Below, piece after piece: positions 34,634-43,005 of a stretch of DNA of 64,000 nt. This DNA is from an uncultured Lachnospiraceae bacterium (GTDB lineage: Bacteria; Bacillota; Clostridia; Lachnospirales; Lachnospiraceae). The stretch's first letter is position 1, and every line of letters starts with the position of its first letter. The stretch lies in NCBI GenBank assembly GCA_905209075.1, contig CAJLRL010000006.1:44368-108367 (forward strand), given 5' to 3'. The translations under genes were made by a program, and so were the position numbers. The notes under the pieces were generated by a model, which did not search any database, was not told where the DNA came from, and was given only the letters and a program-made list of their open reading frames with translations.

Positions 34634-35407
34634 ATGGATAAAAGTAACAATACAGAGGAAAAGAAAAATTTTCACGAAAACTATATAGAGGGCAGGAATG
34701 CTGTGCTTGAAGCATTCCGTTCGGGAAAAACGATCGACAAGATATATGTGCTCGACGGGTGTCAGGATGGCCCTGTAAAATCTATAACGCGTGAAGCAAG
34801 AAAGCATGATGCGATCATTAATTATGTTAATAAAGATCGCCTTGACCAGATTTCAGATACGGGAAAACATCAGGGAGTCATAGCTGTTTCAGCAGCATAT
34901 GAATACGCAGAGGTTGAGGATATACTTGCAAATGCCGATAAAAAAGGTGAACCAGCATTTATAATAATTCTTGATGGCATAGAAGATCCACATAATCTGG
35001 GTGCGATCATAAGAACTGCAAACCAGGCAGGAGCGCATGGAATAATCATTCCAAAGCGCAGGGCAGTGGGACTTACACCTACGGTAGCAAAGACATCAGC
35101 GGGGGCTATCAACTATACACCTGTTGCAAAGGTTACCAATATCACAAATACGATCAAAGAATTAAAAGAAAAAGGAATGTGGTTCGTATGTGCAGACATG
35201 GATGGTACAGTTATGTATGATCTAAATCTCACAGGACCGATAGGACTTGTGATCGGTAATGAGGGAGATGGTGTCAGTAAGCTTGTAAAAGAAAACTGTG
35301 ATATGACAGCACAGATTCCGATGAAGGGGGATATTGACTCATTAAATGCTTCTGTAGCTGCCGGCGTGCTTGCATATGAAATAGTAAGACAGAGATTAAC
35401 AAAATAA
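34634..35407 (+). CDS. rlmB: 23S rRNA 2'-O-methyltransferase RlmB-type (SPOUT)
   Basis: The 257-residue protein combines an N-terminal substrate-binding domain (about 15-90; YIEGRNAVLEAFRSGKTIDKI) and a C-terminal SPOUT/TrmH knot with motif 1 GIEDPHNLGAIIRTANQAGA, motif 2 GLVIGNEGDGVS and motif 3 IPMKGDIDSLNASVAAGVLAYE. It methylates the ribose of a guanosine in 23S rRNA (RlmB/YacO group). Third gene of the cysS cluster, 41 bases after mrnC. Confidence 0.93.
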   Translation: MDKSNNTEEKKNFHENYIEGRNAVLEAFRSGKTIDKIYVLDGCQDGPVKSITREARKHDAIINYVNKDRLDQISDTGKHQGVIAVSAAYEYAEVEDILANADKKGEPAFIIILDGIEDPHNLGAIIRTANQAGAHGIIIPKRRAVGLTPTVAKTSAGAINYTPVAKVTNITNTIKELKEKGMWFVCADMDGTVMYDLNLTGPIGLVIGNEGDGVSKLVKENCDMTAQIPMKGDIDSLNASVAAGVLAYEIVRQRLTK

Positions 35408-35429
35408 GGGAAAACCCAGGAGCGACAGT

Positions 35430-36017
35430 TTGGAAGATTACAGTTTGTATACAGATGAACAGCTTATAAGATGTCTTAGGGAAGGAAATGATCCTATAAT
35501 GGATTATCTCCTTAAAAAGTATAAGCCGCTTGTCCGCAAGAAAGCAAATGCACTATATCTGATAGGCGGAGAGACCGAAGACCTTATACAGGAAGGCATG
35601 ATAGGATTATTCAAGGCAATCCGCGATTACAAAGAAGATAAGGATTCAGGCTTTTATAATTTTGCACAGCTGTGTATAGCAAGGCAGCTGTATTCAGCGC
35701 TTGAGGCATCAAACAGAAAAAAGCATATACCGCTCAATACATATGTTTCATTCTCACAGGATGAGACAAAAACATATAATTTGGAGGACTGTTTAACGCA
35801 GGATCTGTTAAGTCCGGAGCAGATATTTATCGAACAGGAAAAATTTGATGAATTTAAGGAACATCTGCTTGGACAGCTGAGTAAAATGGAAAAGAATGTA
35901 TTATCGCTCTATCTTGATGGCAATGATTACATTCAGATTGCGCAGATAATGGATAAAACACCAAAATCAATAGACAATGCATTGCAGAGGATCCGGCAGA
36001 AGTTAAAAAGAAAGTAG
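35430..36017 (+). CDS. sigH: RNA polymerase sigma-H factor
   Basis: SigH directs early stationary-phase and sporulation genes, including spo0A in Bacillus. The 195-residue protein shows region 2 (YLIGGETEDLIQEGMIGLFKAIRDYKE) and region 4 (DGNDYIQIAQIMDKTPKSIDNALQRIRQKL) closely matching SigH, and the HIPLNTY stretch between them. It begins with a TTG codon 7 bases after AGGAG (35419-35423), and no ATG option exists that keeps region 1.2. In Bacillus a yacP gene lies between rlmB and sigH; here it is missing. Confidence 0.94.
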   Translation: MEDYSLYTDEQLIRCLREGNDPIMDYLLKKYKPLVRKKANALYLIGGETEDLIQEGMIGLFKAIRDYKEDKDSGFYNFAQLCIARQLYSALEASNRKKHIPLNTYVSFSQDETKTYNLEDCLTQDLLSPEQIFIEQEKFDEFKEHLLGQLSKMEKNVLSLYLDGNDYIQIAQIMDKTPKSIDNALQRIRQKLKRK

Positions 36018-36026
36018 GTGAGAGAT

Positions 36027-36668
36027 ATGAAGTTTTCGCGGATAGGTGAGCACACTATAAAATGTGTTATTTCGGAAGAAGAGATATATGATCTCGGATT
36101 TACAATGGAAGAGATTATGAGCAATGGAGAACGTACCCAGGAGTTTATGAATCAGATTTTCGATATGGCAGAGCAGGAGTTTGAGATGAAATTTGATTTC
36201 GGAGTTAAAACGGTAAGGGCTGATTTTCTGTCAAACCATACGCTCTCACTTACATTTTCAGAGCATCCTGTGTCAGAAGGAATGATGGAACATCTTAAGG
36301 ATATTGTCAACGACCTCATATCAGAGCATGGACAAAAGATCCGGGAAAGTCAAAAAAAAGAAAACAGCGATGTATCATCAGATGTGGTAGTCTTATTTGA
36401 ACTGGAAAATTTTGATGATCTGATCAGTTTTGTAAAAAATATAAAGCTGGAATGCAGGGCAGATACGACATTGTATAAAGACAATGATAAGTATTATCTT
36501 GCAATGGATTTATCCGGTGCAAAGGAAGATGAAGTAAAAAGGATGTCTGTTACGGCAGATGAGTATGTCAATGATATTATGGCAGGAGTCCAGAGAAAAG
36601 CATATTTTGATGAGCATGCAGATGTGATAATAAAAGAAAAGGCATTGGAAAAATTAAGAATGTTATAA
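36027..36668 (+). CDS. mecA: Adaptor protein MecA-like
   Basis: MecA adaptors bring substrates to the ClpC AAA+ unfoldase for degradation by ClpCP. The 213-residue protein has the MecA N-terminal domain (MKFSRIGEHTIKCVISEEEI, a little before residue 70) and a C-terminal domain (about 110-213) joined by a polar linker (SQKKENSDVSS). The ATG at 36027 follows AGGTGAG; a GTG directly after the sigH stop is possible but would lack a site. Its place right behind sigH suggests co-expression with early sporulation control. Confidence 0.85.
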   Translation: MKFSRIGEHTIKCVISEEEIYDLGFTMEEIMSNGERTQEFMNQIFDMAEQEFEMKFDFGVKTVRADFLSNHTLSLTFSEHPVSEGMMEHLKDIVNDLISEHGQKIRESQKKENSDVSSDVVVLFELENFDDLISFVKNIKLECRADTTLYKDNDKYYLAMDLSGAKEDEVKRMSVTADEYVNDIMAGVQRKAYFDEHADVIIKEKALEKLRML

Positions 36669-36705
36669 AAAAATCCCAATTTGAAGATTCTTCAAATTGG
36701 GATTT
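36665..36705. terminator. Bidirectional terminator between mecA and cheY
   Basis: AAATCCCAATTTGAA (36671-36685) pairs perfectly with TTCAAATTGGGATTT (36691-36705), 15 bp. The T tract is strongest on the minus strand (cheY), weaker on the plus strand. Confidence 0.9.
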
Positions 36706-36708
36706 GTC

Positions 36709-37068
36709 TTATCCGAGAACTTTTCTGATGGACTCAAGGACACGATCAGCCTGGAAAGGTTTTACAATGAAATCCTTTGCACCTGACTGGATAGCATCAA
36801 TAACCATTGACTGCTGACCCATTGCTGAACACATAACACATGTAGCATTAGGATCTGCGGCCTTGATCTCTTTGAGAGCCTGAATACCATCTTTGTTAGG
36901 CATTGTGATGTCCAAAGTTACAAGATCCGGTTTTAACTCGTTGTATTTTGCGACTGCCTCGTTACCGTCAGCTGCCTCACCGGCGATCTCGAAACCTCCT
37001 TTTGTAAGAATATCTTTGAGCATCATTCTCATGAATGCCGCATCATCTACGATTAAAATTTTAGCCAT
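36709..37068 (-). CDS. cheY: Chemotaxis response regulator CheY
   Basis: The 119-residue single receiver domain has all CheY marks: acidic pair in ILIVDDAAFMR, phosphoacceptor Asp in LVTLDITMPNKDG (about residue 54), Thr/Ser-type switch in CVMCSAMGQQ and Lys in DFIVKPFQ. AGGAGG lies before the ATG, which is 4 bases after the stop of the CheC-like gene, so the pair is one unit. It should bind the flagellar switch when phosphorylated. No flagellar structural operon is in the window. Confidence 0.95.
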   Translation of the reverse strand: MAKILIVDDAAFMRMMLKDILTKGGFEIAGEAADGNEAVAKYNELKPDLVTLDITMPNKDGIQALKEIKAADPNATCVMCSAMGQQSMVIDAIQSGAKDFIVKPFQADRVLESIRKVLG

Positions 37069-37072
37069 TATA

Positions 37073-37651
37073 TTAATCCTCCTGTTCTAAAATCTGTTTT
37101 ACTATACTTATAGGGTACAACTGTAATAGGTCGCTGTCAATAAGTTCTCCAACTGTTAATTTAAAAGTTACCTTAACTATGTCGGTTCCATTGCAAAGTT
37201 CCTCCGGTATATCAAAAGTTTTACGGTCTTTTGAGTTGATGAGAGGAAAGCCTATATCAGTAGGTGTGTTGAGTAATGAAGCCATAGAAGTAGCTATGGT
37301 GCCACACATTTGGTTCATTGCCTCAGAAATTGCTGAAATAGTTATGTCGTCAAGAGACATTGCAGATACATCTGTTCCGTCGCCTCCCATCATAAGGTTT
37401 GCGATAACAAGTGCATCATGAACTCTTAGTACCAGCAGGTTCGTTCCATCAAGTCCTTTTGTGTAAGGAACCTTTACCAGAATATGATCATCGCTTCTTA
37501 AAGATTTTTCTTCTGCGAGTACATCAACTCTTGGAGTTGTTATATTGGTAGGATGGTTAAGAATCATGCTCAAAGCTGTGGCAGCATTGCCGGTACAGAT
37601 GTTAGCAACCTCGCCGATTATGTCGGCTTGTTCTTTTGTGATTTTCTCCAT
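37073..37651 (-). CDS. cheC: CheC-like CheY-P phosphatase
   Basis: This 192-residue protein belongs to the CheC/CheX/FliY phosphatase superfamily, with two active-site helices each carrying the E-x2-N pattern: IGEVANICTGNAATAL (about 11-26) and ISEAMNQMCGTIATSM (about 106-121). Two sites point to CheC or to the N-terminal part of FliY; the FliN/SpoA domain of FliY is absent. It would dephosphorylate CheY-P encoded next to it. GGAGGAG precedes the ATG, and a promoter lies at 37692-37719. Confidence 0.88.
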   Translation of the reverse strand: MEKITKEQADIIGEVANICTGNAATALSMILNHPTNITTPRVDVLAEEKSLRSDDHILVKVPYTKGLDGTNLLVLRVHDALVIANLMMGGDGTDVSAMSLDDITISAISEAMNQMCGTIATSMASLLNTPTDIGFPLINSKDRKTFDIPEELCNGTDIVKVTFKLTVGELIDSDLLQLYPISIVKQILEQED

Positions 37652-37691
37652 TTGTGCTCCTCCGTGTGGTGGTACCTATTTCCTAACATAA

Positions 37692-37719
37692 ATTATAACA
37701 GAGAAATCAAAAATAGCAA
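37692..37719 (-). promoter_or_regulatory. Promoter of cheC-cheY
   Basis: On the minus strand TTGCTA (37719-37714), 16 bases, TATAAT (37697-37692). Confidence 0.65.
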
Positions 37720-37746
37720 AGGAAATATTTAAATTTTTTCAAAATA

Positions 37747-37755
37747 TGGTAAAAT
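37747..37755 (+). promoter_or_regulatory. Extended -10 of the BMP-like/phosphoesterase pair
   Basis: TGGTAAAAT (37747-37755) just upstream of AAAAGGAG and the ATG at 37778; no good -35. Confidence 0.45.
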
Positions 37756-37777
37756 ATATTTAAAAGGAGATTAAATT

Positions 37778-39688
37778 ATGGGTGAAATAGAATATTCAGA
37801 GGCATTAAAGCTTGGAAAAAAAGAATATAGGTCCAGGATTTCAAGAGGAGAATTTCCATATCTTCCGGTTCTGGATGAAATTTTATCACAGGCTGATATA
37901 AGAACAGAACAGAATATGGGACTTGTACATGTTCCGCTCGAATTTGTTGTCGGAACGAGTACACTTGGCAGAACTTATTCCTTTGCGGCAAATTTCATGC
38001 CGATCTTAGATGAAGAAACAGAGTTCGCGATCAAATGGTCAAATCTGGCAGATGCACAGATAAATGAAGGTATAAGGGATCCGATAAAGGCTTTTGAGTA
38101 TATGAACAGATATTATGTGCTTGAGGGAAATAAAAGGGTAAGTGTGCTTAAATATTACAATGCGGTATCAATACCTGCATATGTTACGAGAAAAATACCT
38201 AAAATGTCTGATGATTATGATATCAGACTGTATTATGAGTATATGAAGTTTAATGAGATTACCGGACTTTGCTCAGTGGAATTCTCAAAACTTGGAAATG
38301 CCAACAAGCTTCTGGCACTTGTAGACCATAAAGGCAGATGGAATGAAGACGTAAAAGAAAAATTTGCGAAAGTGATGTTTGATTTTTCTAAGGTTTACAA
38401 TTTCCGTGGTGGTAACAGACTTTCAATAAAATTAGGTGATGCGATAACTGTATTCATGGAAGTATACGGATTTAAGGCAATGCTTAAAATGTCAGAGAGT
38501 GAATACAACACAAATATCATAAGAGTGTGGAAAGAATTTGCAGCCGAAGCAGAGCATCAGAGTGTAAACCTTGTTCTTGATCCGACTGAGGTACAGGAAA
38601 AGAAAAGTCTGCTTAATTATCTTATTCCACAGACACCTAAGAAACTTAAGGTTGTATTTTTATATCCGAGGGATCCTAAAACGTCGGCATGGCTATATTC
38701 GCATGAGCTTGGAAGAAATTATCTGGATGATACTTTTTCGGACAAGCTTGAAACATCGTACGTGACAGATGTAAATGAAAACAATGTGGAGGATGTATTA
38801 AACGACATAATAAAAAAGGGTGCAAATATAGTATTCTGTGTCGGGCCACAGATGATGAATAACAGTTTAAAGGTTGCAGTTGCGCATCCGGATGTAATAA
38901 TATTAAACTGTTCACTCAATGCGCCTCATCCTTATATAAGGACATATTATGGCAGGATGTATGAGGCAAAATTTTTATCCGGGATTATAGCCGGATCACT
39001 TACTGATAATGATAAGGTGGCATATATTGCAGATTATCCGATATATGGTATGATCGCAAACATAAATGCTTTCGCACTTGGTGTAGAATGTGTAAATCCA
39101 AGGGCAAAGGTATATCTGGCATGGTCGACGACAAAAGGATACGACAGAGATAAATTCCTTGCCGAGAATGATATACATTATGTTTCAGATCAGGATATCA
39201 TTACCCCGAATGATGCATCAAGAAATTTTGGACTTTATAAGACTACCGAAAAAGGAGAGGCACTTAATCTTGTTATGCCTGTATGGAACTGGGGGGCTTT
39301 TTATGAAAAACTTCTCCAGAGCGTTCTGGCAGGATCTTACAAGAACGAGGGCTCATCAGAGTCAAAGGCACTTAATTACTGGTGGGGGATTTCATCAGGG
39401 GTTATAGATCTTATATGCTCAAAGCATGTTCCATATGGTCTTAAACGCATTGTAGATCATTTAAAGAGCGATATTTCAAAAGGAGATATAGCTCCGTTTT
39501 ATGGCAGGATATACGATCAGAATGGTGTATTGAGAAACAAAGACCAGAAGGAAATGACACATCAGGATATCATGAATATGGATTGGCTTCTTGACAATGT
39601 GACAGGTACAATACCAAGCATGGATTCACTGATAGATAAAGCGAAAACAGTTGTTGAACTAAAGGGTGTAGAGGAAAAAAAATTATAA
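37778..39688 (+). CDS. Cytosolic BMP/PnrA-like ligand-binding protein with ParB-like N-terminal region
   Basis: A 636-residue protein in two parts. Residues about 50-145 look like a ParB/Srx-type fold: VPLEFVVGTSTLGRTYSFAA, then RDPIKAFEYMNRYYVLEGNKRVSVLKY with the EGNKRV motif at 116-121. From about residue 285 (KLKVVFLYPRDPKTSAWLYS onward) it resembles the BMP/PnrA (Med) family of nucleoside-binding lipoproteins (NIVFCVGPQ, KFLSGIIAGSL, VAYIADYPIYGMIANINAFALG). It has no signal peptide, lipobox or membrane segment, so it should act inside the cell as a sensor rather than in transport. Its stop overlaps the ATG of the next gene (TAATG). Confidence 0.75.
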   Translation: MGEIEYSEALKLGKKEYRSRISRGEFPYLPVLDEILSQADIRTEQNMGLVHVPLEFVVGTSTLGRTYSFAANFMPILDEETEFAIKWSNLADAQINEGIRDPIKAFEYMNRYYVLEGNKRVSVLKYYNAVSIPAYVTRKIPKMSDDYDIRLYYEYMKFNEITGLCSVEFSKLGNANKLLALVDHKGRWNEDVKEKFAKVMFDFSKVYNFRGGNRLSIKLGDAITVFMEVYGFKAMLKMSESEYNTNIIRVWKEFAAEAEHQSVNLVLDPTEVQEKKSLLNYLIPQTPKKLKVVFLYPRDPKTSAWLYSHELGRNYLDDTFSDKLETSYVTDVNENNVEDVLNDIIKKGANIVFCVGPQMMNNSLKVAVAHPDVIILNCSLNAPHPYIRTYYGRMYEAKFLSGIIAGSLTDNDKVAYIADYPIYGMIANINAFALGVECVNPRAKVYLAWSTTKGYDRDKFLAENDIHYVSDQDIITPNDASRNFGLYKTTEKGEALNLVMPVWNWGAFYEKLLQSVLAGSYKNEGSSESKALNYWWGISSGVIDLICSKHVPYGLKRIVDHLKSDISKGDIAPFYGRIYDQNGVLRNKDQKEMTHQDIMNMDWLLDNVTGTIPSMDSLIDKAKTVVELKGVEEKKL

Positions 39689-40278
39689 TGAAGATATTAT
39701 TCTTGGCTGATGAGGAATCGAAAGTCTATTGGGAGTATTTTAAAAAAGAAGATTTCGAAGGAATCGATGTGATCGTTTCTTGTGGTGATTTAAAAGCAAG
39801 CTATCTGTCGTTTCTTACGACAATGGTAGGCGTGCCGGTGTTATATGTACATGGAAATCATGATGATAAATATAGCATGAATCCACCGGAAGGATGTACA
39901 TGTATAGAAGATGAGGTATACGAATATGAAGGAGTGAGATTTGTCGGTCTTGGCGGATCCAACCGGTATAAACCAGGTAAAAACCAATATACTGAAAAGC
40001 AGATGACACGTAGGGCAAAAAAGCTTAAATGGAAAATATGGCGTAAAAAAGGTTTTGACATATTAGTTACCCATTCTCCGGCGAGAGGCTTAAATGATGG
40101 TGAGGACATGTGCCACAAGGGCTTTGAGATCTTTAATAAACTAATAGAAGAGTACAAACCGAAGTATTTTGTCCATGGACATGTCCATATGTGTTATGGA
40201 CGTAATTATAAGCGTATAGATCATGTTGGTGATACGACAGTTATAAATGCATATGAAAAGTACATATTAGAGCTATAA
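39688..40278 (+). CDS. Metallophosphoesterase family protein
   Basis: The 196-residue protein has a calcineurin-like phosphoesterase fold: GD at 33-34 (SCGDLK), GNHD at 56-59, H129 in VTHSPARG and the GHVH motif at 164-167. The first motif, normally DxH, reads ADEES, so the second metal-ligand His is replaced by Glu10; activity may differ from the standard family. It is translationally coupled (overlapping TAATG) to the BMP-like protein. Substrate unknown; relatives hydrolyse phosphomono- or diesters including cyclic nucleotides. Confidence 0.85.
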   Translation: MKILFLADEESKVYWEYFKKEDFEGIDVIVSCGDLKASYLSFLTTMVGVPVLYVHGNHDDKYSMNPPEGCTCIEDEVYEYEGVRFVGLGGSNRYKPGKNQYTEKQMTRRAKKLKWKIWRKKGFDILVTHSPARGLNDGEDMCHKGFEIFNKLIEEYKPKYFVHGHVHMCYGRNYKRIDHVGDTTVINAYEKYILEL

Positions 40279-40464
40279 AAATTTCTTATATTATTTTCAA
40301 AATTAAGAAAATATTTAGTACATGGATACATTTATGACACAATTAGATGATATCATTAAATCATCAAAAGGAGCTGTTGTGTTTTAACAAAAAGTGTTGG
40401 GGTGCTTTCAGTTCCGACTAAAAATTATTCGTATATCATTTTTATGTATATACGCTTTTGATAT
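40279..40464 (+). other. Gene-poor stretch, possible small-RNA body
   Basis: No convincing gene. A 21-codon ORF (40322-40387) lacks a ribosome-binding site. AAAGGAG at 40367-40373 precedes a TTG (40377) opening a 14-codon Cys-containing ORF, also weak. A hairpin CGTATA...TATACG lies around 40430-40454. Together with the terminator at 40465-40511 the stretch could encode a small RNA, but no clear promoter was found. Confidence 0.3.
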
Positions 40465-40511
40465 TCGGTTATGGACTTTTCCTTCCTTAAGTATGCCATA
40501 ACCGATTTTTT
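40465..40511 (+). terminator. Terminator hairpin with a 21-base CU-rich loop
   Basis: TCGGTTATGG (40465-40474) pairs with CCATAACCGA (40496-40505), then six T. The loop contains TTTTCCTTCCTTAAG. No gene ends nearby on this strand (the previous stop is 187 bases away), so it probably ends a separate transcript. Confidence 0.8.
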
Positions 40512-40525
40512 GTTTGTCATAGCAT

Positions 40526-40562
40526 AAAAAAATCCCATTGAATGTAAATTTAATGGGATTTT
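40526..40562. terminator. Terminator of lysA (bidirectional form)
   Basis: AAAATCCCATT (40529-40539) pairs with AATGGGATTTT (40552-40562), with T runs on both strands; on the minus strand it follows the lysA stop. Confidence 0.88.
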
Positions 40563-40586
40563 TAGATGGCTGATAATAGTTATTGA

Positions 40587-41855
40587 TTACTCTTCGATCT
40601 TTATATCATCAAAGCAGTCGAATGTAGCAAAGTAATCCTTTGGTGTTTCTGCTCTTCTTATAAGCTGTACGGATTTATCCTCTTTGAGTAGAAGCTCTGC
40701 TGAACGGAGCCTTCCATTATAGTTATAGCCCATAGAAAATCCATGTGCGCCTGTATCATGTATCACAAGGTAATCGCCCATATCGATCTTTGGAAGATTT
40801 CTATCTACGGCGAATTTGTCACAGTTTTCACAAAGTGAACCTACAACATCATACACATGGTCGCATGGGGCATCTTCTTTTCCAAGTACGGTAATATGAT
40901 GATATGAGCCATAGATTGCCGGGCGCATGAGATTGGCAGCACATGCATCAACACCTATGTATTCTTTATAGATGTGTTTCTCATGAATGGCTTTTGTGAC
41001 AACACAGCCATATGGTGCCAGCATGAAACGTCCCATCTCGGTATATATGGAAACATCTCCCATGCCTGCAGGAACTAAAACCTCATCATATACTTTGTGT
41101 ACACCTTCGCCGATAACTTTTATGTCATTTGGAGTCTGGTCTGGTTTGTATGCAACGCCGACACCACCTGACAGGTTGACGAATCTGATGTCACATCCTG
41201 TCTCGTTTTTAAGTTCGACAACAAGCTCGAAAAGCTGCTTAGCAAGCTGTGGATAATACTCATTTGTAACTGTGTTGCTTGCAAGAAATGCGTGGATCCC
41301 AAAATATTTTGCGCCCTTTGATTTTAAGATCTTAAATGCTTCAAACAGCTGATCCTTTGTCATTCCGTATTTTGAATCTCCAGGGTTATCCATGATGCCA
41401 TTTGAAAGTTTGAATACTCCACCCGGATTAAAACGGCAGCTTATTGTTTCAGGAATATATCCTATTGTCTTTTCAAGAAAATCAATGTGTGTAAAATCAT
41501 CAAGATTTATTATTGCGCCAAGCTTGTCTGCATATGCAAACTCTTCAGCAGGTGTATCATTTGATGAAAACATGATATGTTTTCCATCAAATCCACATGA
41601 TTTTGCAAGCATAAGTTCTGTATATGATGAGCAGTCACATCCCATGTCATATTCTTTTAATATCTTAAGCAGATATGGGTTTGGTGTAGCTTTTACTGCA
41701 AAATATTCCCTGAATCCCGGATTCCATGAAAATGCATCCTTGACAGCCTGGGCATTTTTTCTAATGCCGGCTTCGTCATACAGATGAAATGGAGTAGGGT
41801 ATGTTTTTACTATTTCTTCGATCTGTTCCTTTGTAACAAATGGTGTCTTTTTCAT
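40587..41855 (-). CDS. lysA: Diaminopimelate decarboxylase
   Basis: LysA decarboxylates meso-diaminopimelate to lysine with PLP. The 422-residue protein shows the PLP Lys in YFAVKATPNP (about residue 54), the glycine-rich LSGGVGVAY, EMGRFM, the catalytic Cys region LCENCDKF and the C-terminal HDTGAHGFSMGYNYNG, all in order. Length is normal. It appears monocistronic with its own terminator. Other alanine-racemase-fold decarboxylases (arginine, ornithine) share part of these motifs, but the overall pattern favours LysA. Confidence 0.9.
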   Translation of the reverse strand: MKKTPFVTKEQIEEIVKTYPTPFHLYDEAGIRKNAQAVKDAFSWNPGFREYFAVKATPNPYLLKILKEYDMGCDCSSYTELMLAKSCGFDGKHIMFSSNDTPAEEFAYADKLGAIINLDDFTHIDFLEKTIGYIPETISCRFNPGGVFKLSNGIMDNPGDSKYGMTKDQLFEAFKILKSKGAKYFGIHAFLASNTVTNEYYPQLAKQLFELVVELKNETGCDIRFVNLSGGVGVAYKPDQTPNDIKVIGEGVHKVYDEVLVPAGMGDVSIYTEMGRFMLAPYGCVVTKAIHEKHIYKEYIGVDACAANLMRPAIYGSYHHITVLGKEDAPCDHVYDVVGSLCENCDKFAVDRNLPKIDMGDYLVIHDTGAHGFSMGYNYNGRLRSAELLLKEDKSVQLIRRAETPKDYFATFDCFDDIKIEE

Positions 41856-41927
41856 GTATGTTCTCCTATCTATAATAAAATCTAAAAATAGGTTACAACA
41901 TATTTACTATATTTTCAATGATTTTTA

Positions 41928-41936
41928 TGTTATAAT
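41928..41936 (+). promoter_or_regulatory. Extended -10 promoter of the lytic transglycosylase gene
   Basis: TGTTATAAT (41928-41936) combines TGn with a consensus -10; no good -35. The start codon is 35 bases on. Confidence 0.6.
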
Positions 41937-41970
41937 AACTATTACATAAGGTAAAAAGAAAGGAATACAT

Positions 41971-42762
41971 ATGAATATAAAGGTTTTATCATATATAGAT
42001 ACAGAATCACTAAACAATACGGCAAATGCCTCAGGGACAGATGATCCAAACGCAAGTACGTCTGCTGCATCATCTGAAGCCAGCTTTAGCGAGGTTTTTG
42101 ATACTGCAAAAAAAGCAACAGCAGCTGTCATGATAGATAAACTTGTCAAAGAAAGCGAAAATGGTTCGGTTGACTGTGCCGTTGTCCAGCGATTTTTTGA
42201 TCAGTATGGGATAAATATCCAGGTAGCAACTAATGAAACAGTAGTTGATGCCGTACAGCCTGTATCATCCGGTCCAACGGATACAGCAGTTTCTTCTGAA
42301 TCTTATGATGCATCTGATGCAGCAGCCGGTACGTCCACAAGTGATACCACATCTGCCTCGCAAAGCGGGGAGGGACTTGAATGTTCTGCAGAACTGGATG
42401 CGATTTTTGATGAAGCAGCCGAAAAATATGGTGTGGATGCTAAATTCTTAAAATCGATCGCAAAATGTGAATCTGATTTTGATCCAGCCTGTGTCAGCCA
42501 TTCGGGAGCAACCGGAATCATGCAGCTTATGCCGGCTACAGCAGCAGAGCTGGGGGTCTCTGATTCATACGACCCATATCAAAATATAATGGGAGGTGCC
42601 CAATACATATCTGAACTGCTCGACAAGTATAATGGTGATACTTCACTGGCACTTGCCGCATATAATGCCGGTTCGGGAAATGTCGCAAAATATGGCGGGA
42701 TACCACCATTTACTGAAACCCAGAATTATGTAAATAAGGTTTTGGGATATTATAATAGTTAG
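41971..42762 (+). CDS. Lytic transglycosylase (SLT domain)
   Basis: The 263-residue protein has a low-complexity Ser/Ala/Thr/Asp-rich N-terminal half (about 1-135) without a recognisable signal peptide, then an SLT/goose-lysozyme-type domain (about 140-263): catalytic Glu in IAKCESDFDP, GATGIMQLMPATA, YDPYQNIMGGAQYISELL and ALAAYNAGSGNVAKYGGIPPF. It would cleave peptidoglycan glycan strands. Transglycosylases of this leaderless kind in clostridia are often flagellum-associated and may be exported by the flagellar apparatus; that is inferred. AAAGGAAT precedes the ATG. Confidence 0.88.
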   Translation: MNIKVLSYIDTESLNNTANASGTDDPNASTSAASSEASFSEVFDTAKKATAAVMIDKLVKESENGSVDCAVVQRFFDQYGINIQVATNETVVDAVQPVSSGPTDTAVSSESYDASDAAAGTSTSDTTSASQSGEGLECSAELDAIFDEAAEKYGVDAKFLKSIAKCESDFDPACVSHSGATGIMQLMPATAAELGVSDSYDPYQNIMGGAQYISELLDKYNGDTSLALAAYNAGSGNVAKYGGIPPFTETQNYVNKVLGYYNS

Positions 42763-42784
42763 TCTGCAATTTTATATTTTCCAG

Positions 42785-42812
42785 TTGACAAAACAACAGA
42801 TTGTATTGTAAA
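42785..42812 (+). promoter_or_regulatory. Promoter of tRNA-Thr(GGT)
   Basis: TTGACA (42785-42790), 16 bases, TGTAAA (42807-42812), 29 bases before the tRNA. Confidence 0.65.
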
Positions 42813-42841
42813 CTGATTTAGTTGAAACGACATCGTTTCAG

Positions 42842-42913
42842 GCTGATGTGGCTCAGAGGTAGAGCACTTCCTTGGTAAGGAAGGGGTCACGGGTTCGATT
42901 CCCGTCATCAGCT
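42842..42913 (+). tRNA. tRNA-Thr (anticodon GGT)
   Basis: Acceptor GCTGATG with CATCAGC, D arm GCTC...GAGC, anticodon stem CTTCC/GGAAG around TTGGTAA (anticodon GGT, reads ACC and ACT), T arm ACGGG-TTCGATT-CCCGT, discriminator T. 72 bases plus discriminator counted; CCA not encoded. Confidence 0.97.
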
Positions 42914-42942
42914 TTGGGATATTTATTTTCATTAAAAAAGAC

Positions 42943-43004
42943 AGGTGCTTTCTCCGGTACCGAAGCATTATGCTGGCGGTCAGAGAAGGCATCTGCCTTT
43001 TTAT
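42943..43004 (+). terminator. Long hairpin terminator after tRNA-Thr(GGT)
   Basis: CAGGTGCTTTCTC (from 42943) pairs imperfectly with GAGAAGGCATCTG (to about 42995), with a small internal AAGGC/GCCTT stem at its end, followed by CCTTTTTATTTT. It lies just before the stop of the convergent XRE gene. Confidence 0.6.
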
Positions 43005-43005
43005 T

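Noticed and set aside
37073..37651. FliY (flagellar switch phosphatase)
   Set aside because: The C-terminal FliN/SpoA domain is missing and the gene ends cleanly before cheY, so CheC-like is the better name.
40322..40387. 21-codon ORF after the phosphoesterase gene
   Set aside because: No Shine-Dalgarno and no recognisable promoter; kept only as part of the possible small RNA region.
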